The translations under genes and the position numbers were made by a program. DNA of 64,000 nucleotides from Nocardioides anomalus (GTDB lineage Bacteria; Actinomycetota; Actinomycetes; Propionibacteriales; Nocardioidaceae), in contig NZ_CP049257.1 in assembly GCF_011046535.1 (NCBI RefSeq), positions 1,054,001 through 1,118,000 on the forward strand, in the 5' to 3' direction. The notes below the pieces were generated by a model that was given only the letters and a program-made list of their open reading frames with translations, was not told the origin of the DNA and ran no database searches. Shown here one piece after another: positions 18,086 through 26,053 of this stretch. How positions within the stretch are numbered: position 1 is the stretch's first letter; each line of letters begins with the position of its first letter.

Positions 18086-18748
18086 CTACCTCGTCTCGTT
18101 GAGGTGCACCATCGCGGCGTACAGCTGCGCGTCGGTCATGGGCGGCTCGGGCAGCGGGTGGGCGCGCTCGGCGCGGTAGGCGTCGAGCATGAGGTGCAGG
18201 TGGCGGCGCCAGGCGTCCGGGGCCGCCGTGTCGGTGGCCTCGATGATCCGGCCGTTGGCCCAGATCAGGTTGACGATGTCGGCCTGACGGAGGTCGGGGC
18301 GGGCGCGGCCGGCCTCCTGGGCGCGGGCGAGCACCTCGGCGATCTGGGCGCACATGAGGTCGTGGACGCGCTCGGTCTCGGCGCTGTCGGTGAAGCGGCG
18401 CGAGAGGAAGTCGTTGAAGCCGCGGTCGCCGACCTGCATGGCGAAGAGGCTCTCGAGGTAGTGCGCGAAGCCCTCCCACGGGTCGTCCATCTCCAGGGCC
18501 TCGTCAGCCAGGAGCAGGAACTCCTCGACCCGGGGCCGGAACGCCGCCAGGAGCAGGTCGAGGCGGGTGGGGAAGTGGCGGTAGAGGGTCCCGATGGACA
18601 CCCCGGCCTCGCGCGCGATCCGCTCGAGCGAGGCGTCCGCGCCCCGGGCGGCGAACTCGGCCCGTGCCGCCGCCAGGAGCTGGTCGCGGCGCGCCCGGGC
18701 GTCACGACGCAGGGGTCGCCCGGTGCTCTCGACGGCGCTCTCGGTCAC
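18086..18748 (-). CDS. TetR family transcriptional regulator
   Basis: 220 residues. The N-terminal helix-turn-helix is ADASLERIAREAGVSIGTLY (about 37-56), followed by the usual YRHFPTR. The C-terminal ligand domain is of the type with WANGRIIEATD and a Trp-rich helix. The GTG at 18748 has TAGGCT exactly 6 nt upstream; a GTG 3 bp earlier is also in frame. The gene is divergent from an F420-type reductase, which it may control, with a long inverted repeat between them. Confidence 0.9.
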   Translation of the reverse strand: MTESAVESTGRPLRRDARARRDQLLAAARAEFAARGADASLERIAREAGVSIGTLYRHFPTRLDLLLAAFRPRVEEFLLLADEALEMDDPWEGFAHYLESLFAMQVGDRGFNDFLSRRFTDSAETERVHDLMCAQIAEVLARAQEAGRARPDLRQADIVNLIWANGRIIEATDTAAPDAWRRHLHLMLDAYRAERAHPLPEPPMTDAQLYAAMVHLNETR

Positions 18749-18754
18749 CACTCC

Positions 18755-18760
18755 AGCCTA
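18755..18760 (-). promoter_or_regulatory. -10 box of the TetR gene
   Basis: TAGGCT on the minus strand, 6 nt before the GTG at 18748. There is no Shine-Dalgarno sequence. Confidence 0.5.
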
Positions 18761-18794
18761 CGCGGAAAGTCGAGGCCCCCCCTCCGGAACAACC

Positions 18795-18840
18795 TGAGGC
18801 ACCCCTCCGTTGGGCCTGATGAAAGCGGAGGGGTGCCTCA
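18795..18840. repeat. 15-bp perfect inverted repeat between divergent genes
   Basis: TGAGGCACCCCTCCG (18795-18809) is repeated in inverted form at 18826-18840 with a 16-nt gap. After one mismatch, four more pairs extend the stem outward. It lies 47 bp from the TetR start and 36 bp before the reductase start. It could be a regulator site or a leader hairpin in the reductase mRNA. Confidence 0.85.
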
Positions 18841-18875
18841 TGTTGACCCCCCACCATCGGAGCAGAGGAGCAGGC

Positions 18876-19505
18876 ATGAGCACCATCACCATCATCGGCG
18901 CCGGGAACATGGCCACCGCGATCGGCGGCCGGGCGGCGCGGGCCGGCCACACGGTCGAGGTCGTGGCCCGGGACCGGGCCAAGGCAGAGGCCGCGGCCGA
19001 GCAGATCGGCGGCGACGTCACGGTCGGGACGTACGCCGAGCCGCCGCGGGGCGACCTGGTCTTCCTGGCCGTGCTGCACGCGGGCGCCGCGGAGGTCGTG
19101 CGCGCGTACGGCGACGCGCTGGCCGGCAAGGTCGTGGTCGAGACGACCAACCCCTTCGACGCCGACGGCACCGGCGTGGTCACGACGCCGGGGCACTCGG
19201 TGACCCAGGCGCTCGCCGAGGCGGTGCCGGAGGACACGCAGGTCCTCAAGGCGTTCAACACGGTCTTCCGTGACGTGCTGGCCGAGACGCCAGGACTGGA
19301 CGTCCTCTTCGCGGGCGGCGACGAGGAGGGTCGGGCGCGGTTCGCGGAGTTCCTGCGCAGTGTCGACCTGCGGCCCCGCGACGCCGGCGGGCTCGAGGCC
19401 ACCCACGCCCTGGAGTGGGCCGCGATCGTCCTGATGGGGCTCGCGCGCCACGGCGCCGGGTGGGACGTCGCGTTGTCGGCCGGGGGTGCCAGAGTGCGTT
19501 CGTGA
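18876..19505 (+). CDS. NADPH-dependent F420 reductase-like oxidoreductase
   Basis: 209 residues. The N-terminal Rossmann motif ITIIGAGNMATAIGGRA (4-20) and the ETTNPFDADG and LKAFNTVF segments match the F420-dependent NADP reductase (Fno) family. It would move hydride between NADPH and F420, although some relatives reduce other substrates. The ATG at 18876 is chosen over upstream codons because GAGGAG precedes it. It overlaps the DNA polymerase gene by 4 bp (GTGA). The F420 biosynthesis gene at 30546-31166 supports F420 use by this organism. Confidence 0.85.
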   Translation: MSTITIIGAGNMATAIGGRAARAGHTVEVVARDRAKAEAAAEQIGGDVTVGTYAEPPRGDLVFLAVLHAGAAEVVRAYGDALAGKVVVETTNPFDADGTGVVTTPGHSVTQALAEAVPEDTQVLKAFNTVFRDVLAETPGLDVLFAGGDEEGRARFAEFLRSVDLRPRDAGGLEATHALEWAAIVLMGLARHGAGWDVALSAGGARVRS

Positions 19506-21163
19506 CCCGCATCGCGCTCTCCCGGCTGCCGGGAGAGCGCGTCGCGGTCTCCGACGGGTCCGGCGCGGTCGAGCTCGCCCGCGAGGAGCTGCCCGACCTC
19601 GTCGCCGAGCGCGAGGCGCGAGACGACGAGCCGCGGTGGGTGTGGGACGACACCGCGCGGTGGTACCCGCCCCTCCTGGCCGCCGGCGTGCGGGTGGCGC
19701 GCTGCCAGGACCTGCGCCTCGGCCACGACCTGCTGCGGCGGGCGCCGGCGCTCGACCAGGCCCTAATGGACGGCCCGGACGCCGACGTGTGGGACCGGTT
19801 GCGACCGGGCGGGCCGTCGGAGGCGGTGCTGTTCTCGGTCGACGACCGGGCCGAGCACCTGCGAGCGGACGTGGAGGACGCGCGGCAGCTGCGGGCGGTG
19901 GCGGCGTCGCCGGAGTCCGGGCGGCTGGGGCTGCTGCTGGCGGCGGAGTCGGCCGGCGCGCTGGTGGCCGCGGAGATGACGTACGCCGGGCTGCCGTGGC
20001 GGGTGGACGTGCACGAGCGCCTGCTGGTCGAGCGGCTGGGTCCGCGCCCGCCGCGTGGCGCCCGCCCGGCGCTGCTCGAGGCCGCGGCCGACGAGGTCCG
20101 GAGCCTGCTGGAGGCGCCGCGGCTCAACCCCGACTCGCAGCCGGAGCTGGTGAACGCCCTGCGGCGCCAGGGCCTGGCGGTGACCGACACCCGGGCATCG
20201 ACCCTGCGGCGGCTCGAGCACCCGGTGGTGGAGCCGCTGCTGCGCCACAAGCAGCTGGCGCACCTGTGGACCACCAACGGGTGGGAGTGGATCGACCAGT
20301 GGGTGCGCGACGGGCGCTTCCGGCCGTCGTACCAACCGGCGGGCTCGACCACCGGCCGGTGGTCGTCGAACGGCGGCGGGGCGCTGTCGGTGCCGGTGCA
20401 GGTCCGCACGGCCGCGGTGGCCGACGAGGGGTGGCGGCTGGTGGTCGCCGACGTCGCCCAGCTCGAGCCGCGGGTGCTGGCCGGGATGAGCGGCGACCGG
20501 GCGCTGGCCGCGGCGGCGCGCGGCGGCGACCTCTACCAGGGGATGGTGGAGGCGGGGGCGGTCGCCAGCCGCAACGAGGCCAAGCTCGGCCTGCTCGGCG
20601 CGATGTACGGCGCCACGACCGGCCAGAGCGGACGTCTGGTGGCGGGGCTGACCCGGCGCTACCCGCAGGCGTTCGGCCTGGTCGAGGAGGCGGCGCGGGC
20701 GGGCGAGCGCGGCGAGGGGGTGCGCACCCTGCTCGGCCGGGGCTGCCCGCCGATCAGCGGGGCGTGGGACCAGGAGTCGCCCGATGCGCCGCCGGACGAG
20801 GAGAGCCTGGCGCGCGAGGCCTCGCGGCGCCGCGCCTACGGCCGCTTCACCCGCAACTTCGTGGTCCAGGGCACCGGCGCCGAGTGGGCGCTGTGCTGGC
20901 TGGCCGACCTGCGCGGCCGGCTGTGGCGCCTCGGCGGCAACGGCCCGCTGGAGCAGCGTCCGCACCTGGTCTTCTTCCTGCACGACGAGGTCGTCGTGCA
21001 CACCCCGACCCACCTGGCCGAGGCGGTCGCCGCCGACGTCGAGGCGGCGGCGGCCACCGCGGGCCGGCTGGTCTTCCGCGGCGCCGCGGTCGACTTCCCG
21101 CTGAGCGTCTCCGTCGTCGCGTCGTACGCCGACGCGGGCAAGGGCGGCAGCGCCACGCCCTAG
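19502..21163 (+). CDS. reduced family-A DNA polymerase (annotated in relatives as bifunctional 3'-5' exonuclease/DNA polymerase)
   Basis: 553 residues, far shorter than PolA (about 900). The polymerase palm is intact in outline: motif A VADVAQLEPRVLA, O-helix RNEAKLGLLGAMYG and motif C FFLHDEVVVH. There is no 5' nuclease domain. The N-terminal 200 residues hold only a degenerate exonuclease-like fold without the DEDD residues I would expect. A repair or translesion role is plausible but unproven. The GTG at 19502 overlaps the reductase stop. It shares a CTAG stop with the LCP gene. Confidence 0.88.
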   Translation: MTRIALSRLPGERVAVSDGSGAVELAREELPDLVAEREARDDEPRWVWDDTARWYPPLLAAGVRVARCQDLRLGHDLLRRAPALDQALMDGPDADVWDRLRPGGPSEAVLFSVDDRAEHLRADVEDARQLRAVAASPESGRLGLLLAAESAGALVAAEMTYAGLPWRVDVHERLLVERLGPRPPRGARPALLEAAADEVRSLLEAPRLNPDSQPELVNALRRQGLAVTDTRASTLRRLEHPVVEPLLRHKQLAHLWTTNGWEWIDQWVRDGRFRPSYQPAGSTTGRWSSNGGGALSVPVQVRTAAVADEGWRLVVADVAQLEPRVLAGMSGDRALAAAARGGDLYQGMVEAGAVASRNEAKLGLLGAMYGATTGQSGRLVAGLTRRYPQAFGLVEEAARAGERGEGVRTLLGRGCPPISGAWDQESPDAPPDEESLAREASRRRAYGRFTRNFVVQGTGAEWALCWLADLRGRLWRLGGNGPLEQRPHLVFFLHDEVVVHTPTHLAEAVAADVEAAAATAGRLVFRGAAVDFPLSVSVVASYADAGKGGSATP

Positions 21164-22335
21164 GTGCAGAGGCCGTTCTGGTCGGCCTCGGGCGTGCCGG
21201 TCGGCGTGCCCGACGGCGACTGGCTGGCCGACTCGCCGGGCGTCTGGCTCGGCGACTGGGACGGTGAGCCCGATGCGGTGGCCGAGCCGGTCGGCGTACC
21301 GCTCGGGGTGCCCGGGGGCGTGGCCGCGGAGATGACCTGCTCGCGGTACTTCTTGGGCAGCGGCTGGTCGTTGAGGATGACCTTCCACAGACCCCGGGCG
21401 GAGGGCGCCCACTGGAGCCGGTTGGGGTCGGGCGGGTACTCCTCGAACGGCACCGTGATGAAGCTGATGTTGCTCAGGTCGGTGCGGCGGAACTCCCACC
21501 CGAGGTGGACGAGCTTGCTGAGCGAGCTCAGGCCGGGGTCGGTGGTGATCGAGCCGGTCGCCGCCTCGAGGAAGTTGTAGACGCGGCTGGGCCGGGTGAG
21601 GGTGCCGGCGCTGACGACCTTGTTGATCATCGAGGCGATGAACGCCTGCTGGCGCTTCATCCGTCCGATGTCGGAGTTGGCCGAGAGGACGTAGCGCTCG
21701 CGCACGTAGTTGAGCGCCTGCTGGCCGCTGAGCTCCTGGGTGCCGGCCTTGAAGACGATGCCGTGGGCCTGGTCGTCGACGTCCTCGGGGATGCAGACGG
21801 TGACGCCGTGGACGGCGTCGACCATCTCCTTGAAGCCGGCGAAGTCGAGCGTCACGTAGTGGTCGATGTAGATGCCGGTGAGGGCCTCGACCTGCTCCAC
21901 GGTGCACTTCGGCCCGCCGAGCGAGAACGCGTCGTTGAAGATCACCGGGTCCGCCGCCGGCGCCTCGCCGTCGGAGCTCTTGCACTCGGGTCGGGCGACC
22001 ATGGCGTCGCGGGGGAGCGAGACGCCGTACACCGTCTTCCGGTCGGCCGAGACGTGCACGAGGATCGTGGTGTCCGAGCGCTGCCCGATGTCGGTCTGGC
22101 CGTCGATGTCGTTGCCGGCGCCGGCGCGGCTGTCGGAGCCCATCACGAGGATGTTGAGCGGGTCGCCGCCGATGAGGTGCTTCTTCTTGGTCTGGTGCTC
22201 GATCTCGTCGCCGCTGCGGAAGTTGCGGTCGAGCTTGCCGTAGGCCACGGAGATGACGGCTCCGGTGAGGACGGCGACCACGAGCTGGGTGAGCACGATG
22301 ACCAGCACGACGGTACGACGATGTCGGCGCTCCAC
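21160..22335 (-). CDS. LytR-CpsA-Psr (LCP) family cell-wall ligase
   Basis: 391 residues. A short basic cytoplasmic tail and one membrane segment (VVLVIVLTQLVVAVLTGAVI) precede the LCP domain, seen as NILVMGSDSRAG, QRSDTTILVHVS, SLPRDAMV and ALNYVRERY with key Arg and Asp residues. LCP proteins attach teichoic acid-type or arabinogalactan polymers to peptidoglycan. The last 55 residues are Pro/Ser/Thr/Gly-rich with SPSQ and GTPTG repeats, probably a wall-spanning tail. The GTG at 22335 has GGGAGG about 7 nt upstream. Confidence 0.92.
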   Translation of the reverse strand: MERRHRRTVVLVIVLTQLVVAVLTGAVISVAYGKLDRNFRSGDEIEHQTKKKHLIGGDPLNILVMGSDSRAGAGNDIDGQTDIGQRSDTTILVHVSADRKTVYGVSLPRDAMVARPECKSSDGEAPAADPVIFNDAFSLGGPKCTVEQVEALTGIYIDHYVTLDFAGFKEMVDAVHGVTVCIPEDVDDQAHGIVFKAGTQELSGQQALNYVRERYVLSANSDIGRMKRQQAFIASMINKVVSAGTLTRPSRVYNFLEAATGSITTDPGLSSLSKLVHLGWEFRRTDLSNISFITVPFEEYPPDPNRLQWAPSARGLWKVILNDQPLPKKYREQVISAATPPGTPSGTPTGSATASGSPSQSPSQTPGESASQSPSGTPTGTPEADQNGLCT

Positions 22336-22477
22336 GCGCACCCCTCCCACCTGACGAATCGTGGCACGTCCCCCCAACGCCACCCGTCCGGTACCCGTCT
22401 GGCCTGCGGAGACGGCACTCCGTCCCGGTGTCCGATTCCCGCCAGCGAGTGTCGGTGGCGTGGGTCAGGATGGTCCC

Positions 22478-23971
22478 GTGACCAGCTCTCCCGCCACGCG
22501 GCTCGACCCCGAGTCCTGCTACCGCGCGGTGAAGTCGCGGGACCGGCGCTTCGACGGCGTCTTCTACACCGCGGTGCGCACGACCGGGATCTACTGCCGG
22601 CCCTCGTGCCCGGCCCGGACGCCGGCGTTCCCCCACGTCACCTTCCACCCCTCCGCGGCCTCGGCCCAGGCGGCCGGCTTCCGCGCCTGCAAGCGCTGCC
22701 TGCCCGACGCCACCCCCGGCAGCCCGGACTGGGACGTCGCCGCCACGGCCGCCGGTCGCGCGATGCGGCTGATCGCCGACGGCGTCGTGGACCGCGAGGG
22801 CGTGGAGGGGCTGGCCCGCCGGGTCGGCTACACCCCACGCCACCTGAGCCGGCTGCTCACCGCCGAGCTCGGCGCCGGACCGCTGGCCCTGGCCCGCGCT
22901 CGTCGCGCCCAGACCGCCCGGGTGCTGGTGGAGACCACTGACCTCGGGTTCGCGGACGTGGCCTTCGCGGCCGGCTTCGCCAGCGTGCGGCAGTTCAACG
23001 ACACCGTCCGCGAGGTGTACGCCGCGACGCCCACCGACCTGCGCGGCCGGCGCCGTACGACCTCGTCGCCCGGCACGGTCACCATGCGGCTCGCGGTGCG
23101 CACGCCGTTCGCCGGCTCGCGGCTGCTGGACTTCCTGGCCTACCACGTGGTGCCGGGCGTGGAGGCGGTCGGACCGGGGTGGTACGCCCGCACCCTCGAC
23201 CTGCCGCACGGTCCCGGCACCGTGCTCCTGCGCCTGGTCGACGCGCGCTCGTCCGGGGAGACCGCGTTCGTGTCCGCGGAGTTCACGCTGCACGACCTGC
23301 GCGACACCACCGCCGCGGTCGAGCGGGCCCGCCGCCTCGTCGACGCCGACTGCGATCCCGTCGCCGTCGACGACCAGTTCCTCGGCGACCCGGTCATCGG
23401 ACCGCTCGTGCGCGTGTGCCCGGGGCTGCGCGTGCCCGGACAGGTCGACGGCGACGAGACCGCGGTGCGGACCGTCATCGGCCAGCAGGTCTCGGTCACC
23501 GGTGCGCGCACCGTCACCGGGCGGATCGTCGCGGCGTACGGCACGCCGGTCGAGACCACCGTACCGGGGCTGACCCACCTGTTCCCGTCCGCGGCCGCGC
23601 TGGCCGCGGCCGACCCCGAGACGCTCCCGATGCCGCGGGCGCGGGGCCGCGCGCTCGTCGGACTGGCCGCGGCGCTCGCCTCGGGCGACGTCGCGCTCGA
23701 CCGCGGCGCCGACCGCGACGAGGTCCGCACGTCGATGCTCGCGCTGCCCGGCATCGGCCCGTGGACCGCCGACTACGTGGCCATGCGCGCGCTCGGCCAC
23801 CCCGACGTCTTCCTGCCCACCGACATCGGCGTGCGCAACGCGCTCGCCGGCCTCGGGCACGACCCCGCTGGGGTCATCGCCCGCGCCGACCAGTGGCGGC
23901 CGTGGCGCTCCTACGCCCTCATGCACCTCTGGAACACCCTCATGCCCGCACTGCCCCTGGAAGGGGACTGA
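22478..23971 (+). CDS. Ada N-terminal / AraC / AlkA fusion (DNA alkylation repair)
   Basis: 497 residues in three parts. Residues 1-80 are an Ada methylphosphotriester domain with four zinc cysteines (CRPSC and CKRC). Residues 85-195 are an AraC helix-turn-helix pair (VGYTPRHLSRLL). Residues 205-497 are AlkA, with helix-hairpin-helix LPGIGPWTADYVAM and catalytic Asp in FLPTDIGVRNAL. It probably senses methylated DNA, activates repair genes and excises 3-methyladenine. The GTG at 22478 has an AGGA upstream. ogt starts one base after its stop. Confidence 0.93.
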   Translation: MTSSPATRLDPESCYRAVKSRDRRFDGVFYTAVRTTGIYCRPSCPARTPAFPHVTFHPSAASAQAAGFRACKRCLPDATPGSPDWDVAATAAGRAMRLIADGVVDREGVEGLARRVGYTPRHLSRLLTAELGAGPLALARARRAQTARVLVETTDLGFADVAFAAGFASVRQFNDTVREVYAATPTDLRGRRRTTSSPGTVTMRLAVRTPFAGSRLLDFLAYHVVPGVEAVGPGWYARTLDLPHGPGTVLLRLVDARSSGETAFVSAEFTLHDLRDTTAAVERARRLVDADCDPVAVDDQFLGDPVIGPLVRVCPGLRVPGQVDGDETAVRTVIGQQVSVTGARTVTGRIVAAYGTPVETTVPGLTHLFPSAAALAAADPETLPMPRARGRALVGLAAALASGDVALDRGADRDEVRTSMLALPGIGPWTADYVAMRALGHPDVFLPTDIGVRNALAGLGHDPAGVIARADQWRPWRSYALMHLWNTLMPALPLEGD

Positions 23972-23972
23972 C

Positions 23973-24455
23973 ATGTCCTGGACCGTGATCGACAGCCCCG
24001 TCGGCGCCCTGCGCCTGGTCGAGCAGGACGGCGCGCTCACCATGATCGAGTTCTCGCCGTTCGCCGAGCTCGACGGCCGCCCACGCGGCGCCCGCGACGA
24101 CTCCCAGCCGCTGCTGGTGGAGGCGGCCCGCCAGCTCGCGGCGTACTTCGCGCGCGACCTGAAGGAGTTCGACCTCCCGCTCGCGCCGGTCGGCTCGGCC
24201 TTCCAGCAGGTGGTGTGGCGGGCGCTGCGCGACATCGCCTACGGCGAGACCTCGTCGTACGGCCAGCTCGCCCACGCCATCGGCAAGACCAACGCCGCCT
24301 CGCGCGCCGTCGGCCTGGCCAACGGCCGCAACCCGATCCCCATCGTCATCCCGTGCCACCGGGTCATCGGCGCGAACGGCACCCTGACCGGCTACGCGGG
24401 CGGCCTCGAGCGCAAGCAGACGCTGCTCGAGCTCGAGCAGGACGCGCTGTTCTGA
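23973..24455 (+). CDS. ogt: methylated-DNA--protein-cysteine methyltransferase
   Basis: 160 residues. The suicide cysteine is Cys128 in IPCHRVIG. YGETSSYGQLA and RAVGLANGRNPIPIV are standard family segments. It removes methyl groups from O6-methylguanine. It follows the Ada-AlkA gene by one base and is surely co-transcribed with it, giving a compact adaptive-response operon. Confidence 0.96.
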   Translation: MSWTVIDSPVGALRLVEQDGALTMIEFSPFAELDGRPRGARDDSQPLLVEAARQLAAYFARDLKEFDLPLAPVGSAFQQVVWRALRDIAYGETSSYGQLAHAIGKTNAASRAVGLANGRNPIPIVIPCHRVIGANGTLTGYAGGLERKQTLLELEQDALF

Positions 24456-24696
24456 TGGCCGCGCCTCCGGCACGGCGTGCCCGGCGCGCTCCCACGGACC
24501 GTCTCGGGCACCGCGCCCGGCGCGCCCGGCGCGCCCGGCGCGTCAGCACGCCCCGGACCCGCGGCGCCGGCACCGGAGACGGTCCGGCACGCCGATCTCG
24601 CCTGGTGGTTGACCTCGGAGTACGAAACTGGACTCTTGGGCTCAAGGTTCGTACTCCAAGATCCAGTTTCACCGGCCGGCCGGTGAAACTGGACCC
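24456..24696. repeat. intergenic region of nested palindromes
   Basis: No gene is supported here. The first half is GC-rich with CCCGGCGCG tandem copies (about 24516-24541). GGACCGTCTC (24496-24505) is the inverse of GAGACGGTCC (24576-24585), and CGGCGTGCC (24473-24481) is the inverse of GGCACGCCG (24586-24594). The second half is less GC-rich. It has GGAGTACGAA (24617-24626) inverted at 24648-24657, and a perfect 32-bp palindrome (24662-24693) ending 3 bp before the Nudix GTG. GAAACTGGA occurs three times (24624, inverted at 24662, 24685). Confidence 0.85.
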
Positions 24697-25236
24697 GTGA
24701 GCGGCTGGCAGACGCACGGATCGCGGGAGGTCTACGGCAACGCGTGGATCCGGGTGCGCGAGGACGAGGTGACGCGGCCCGACGGCAGCGCCGGGGTGTA
24801 CGGCGTGGTGGAGGTCCGGCAGCCGGCGGTGTTCGTGGTGGCGGTGACCGACGACGACCGCGTGCTGCTGGTGACGCTGGAGCGCTACACCACGGGCACG
24901 AGGTCGGTCGAGGTGCCGGCGGGTGGCTCGGACGGGGAGGAGCTCCGAGCGGCAGCCGAGCGCGAGCTGCTCGAGGAGACCGGGTACGCCGCGCGCGAGT
25001 GGACGCACCTCGGCGCGCAGTACGCGCTCAACGGTGTGGCCGACGCGCGGGCCGAGGTGTTCCTCGCGCGGGGGCTCAGCGCACACGACGGCGAGCAGCA
25101 GCGCGAGGAGGGCATCACCGAGGTGCAGGCCGTGGGTTGGTCCGAGGTCAAGCGGATGGTGCGCGACGGCACCATCCACGACAGCGAGACCGCGGGCGCC
25201 CTGCTGCTCGCGGCGATCGCGCTGGAGTGGGTCTAG
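24697..25236 (+). CDS. Nudix hydrolase (ADP-ribose pyrophosphatase-like)
   Basis: 179 residues. The Nudix box runs from GGSDGEEL to RELLEETGY (about 76-97) with the REUxEE metal-binding core intact. The layout resembles ADP-ribose pyrophosphatases of the NudF/ADPRase type, but the substrate cannot be assigned. The GTG lacks a Shine-Dalgarno sequence and lies directly behind a 32-bp palindrome. Confidence 0.9.
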   Translation: MSGWQTHGSREVYGNAWIRVREDEVTRPDGSAGVYGVVEVRQPAVFVVAVTDDDRVLLVTLERYTTGTRSVEVPAGGSDGEELRAAAERELLEETGYAAREWTHLGAQYALNGVADARAEVFLARGLSAHDGEQQREEGITEVQAVGWSEVKRMVRDGTIHDSETAGALLLAAIALEWV

Positions 25237-25240
25237 CGGT

Positions 25241-25972
25241 TCAGGCGGAGTCCGCGGCGGCCGCGCGGCGCAGCGACTCCGAGAGCCGCTCGGCGGCGGC
25301 GAGGACCGCGGGTGCGTGCATGCGGCCGGGCTGGCGGGAGAGCCGCTCGAGCGGTCCGGAGACCGAGACCGCGGCGATGATCTTGCCGCTGGGGGAGCGG
25401 ACGGGGGCGGAGACCGAGGCGACGCCCTGCTCGCGCTCGCCGACGGACTGGGCCCAGCCGCGGCGGCGGATGCCGGAGAGCGCGGCGGCCGAGAAGGCGG
25501 CGTTCTGCAGACCGCGGTGCATGCGCTCGGGGTCCTCCCAGGCGAGCAGCACCTGCGCGGCGGAGCCGGCGCGCATGGTCAGCTGTGAGCCGACGGGGAT
25601 GGTGTCGCGCAGACCGGAGGGGCGCTCGGCGGCGGCGACGCAGACGCGGACGTCGCCCTGGCGGCGCCAGAGCTGGGCGGACTCGCCGGTGATGTCGCGC
25701 AGCCGGGCCAGGACGGGGCCGGCGGTGGCCAGGAGGCGGTCCTCGCCGGCGGCCGCGGAGAGCTCGGCCAGGCGCGGTCCGAGGACGAAGCGGCCCTGCA
25801 TGTCGCGGGCCACCAGCCGGTGGTGCTCGAGGGCCACCGCGAGACGGTGGGCGGTGGGCCGGGCGAGCCCGGTGCCGGCGACCAGACCGGCCAGCGTGGC
25901 GGGTCCGGACTCGAGTGCCGTGAGCACGAGCGCGGCCTTGTCGAGCACCCCGACGCCCGATCCGTTGTCCAT
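25241..25972 (-). CDS. ndgR: IclR family regulator, NdgR-like
   Basis: 243 residues. The N-terminal winged helix ([20 protein letters not shown], about 26-45) is followed by an IclR effector domain. In Streptomyces an IclR protein, NdgR, is divergent from leuCD and controls leucine and other amino-acid genes; the same arrangement here supports the name. The ATG at 25972 has GGGAG 9 nt upstream. An extended reading to 25993 lacks a ribosome site. Confidence 0.88.
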   Translation of the reverse strand: MDNGSGVGVLDKAALVLTALESGPATLAGLVAGTGLARPTAHRLAVALEHHRLVARDMQGRFVLGPRLAELSAAAGEDRLLATAGPVLARLRDITGESAQLWRRQGDVRVCVAAAERPSGLRDTIPVGSQLTMRAGSAAQVLLAWEDPERMHRGLQNAAFSAAALSGIRRRGWAQSVGEREQGVASVSAPVRSPSGKIIAAVSVSGPLERLSRQPGRMHAPAVLAAAERLSESLRRAAAADSA

Positions 25973-25986
25973 ATGGCAATACTCCC

Positions 25987-26017
25987 GTCTCATTCCATGG
26001 GACGCAAGTCCTATGCT
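25987..26017 (+). promoter_or_regulatory. leuCD promoter with candidate IclR operator
   Basis: The -10 is TATGCT (26012-26017). Just upstream a near-palindrome GTCTCAT-TCC-ATGGGAC (25987-26003, one mismatch) overlaps the expected -35 and is a good place for NdgR to bind. A second short palindrome, CCATATGG, covers the start of the regulator gene. Confidence 0.45.
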
Positions 26018-26053
26018 GAGGAACGCGAGTGGAACCGGTCACGAAGGATGGTC

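Noticed and set aside
24215..24700. A frame continuing past ogt through the palindromic spacer.
   Set aside because: Low-complexity Arg/Ala translation; it is an alternative frame of ogt running into non-coding DNA.
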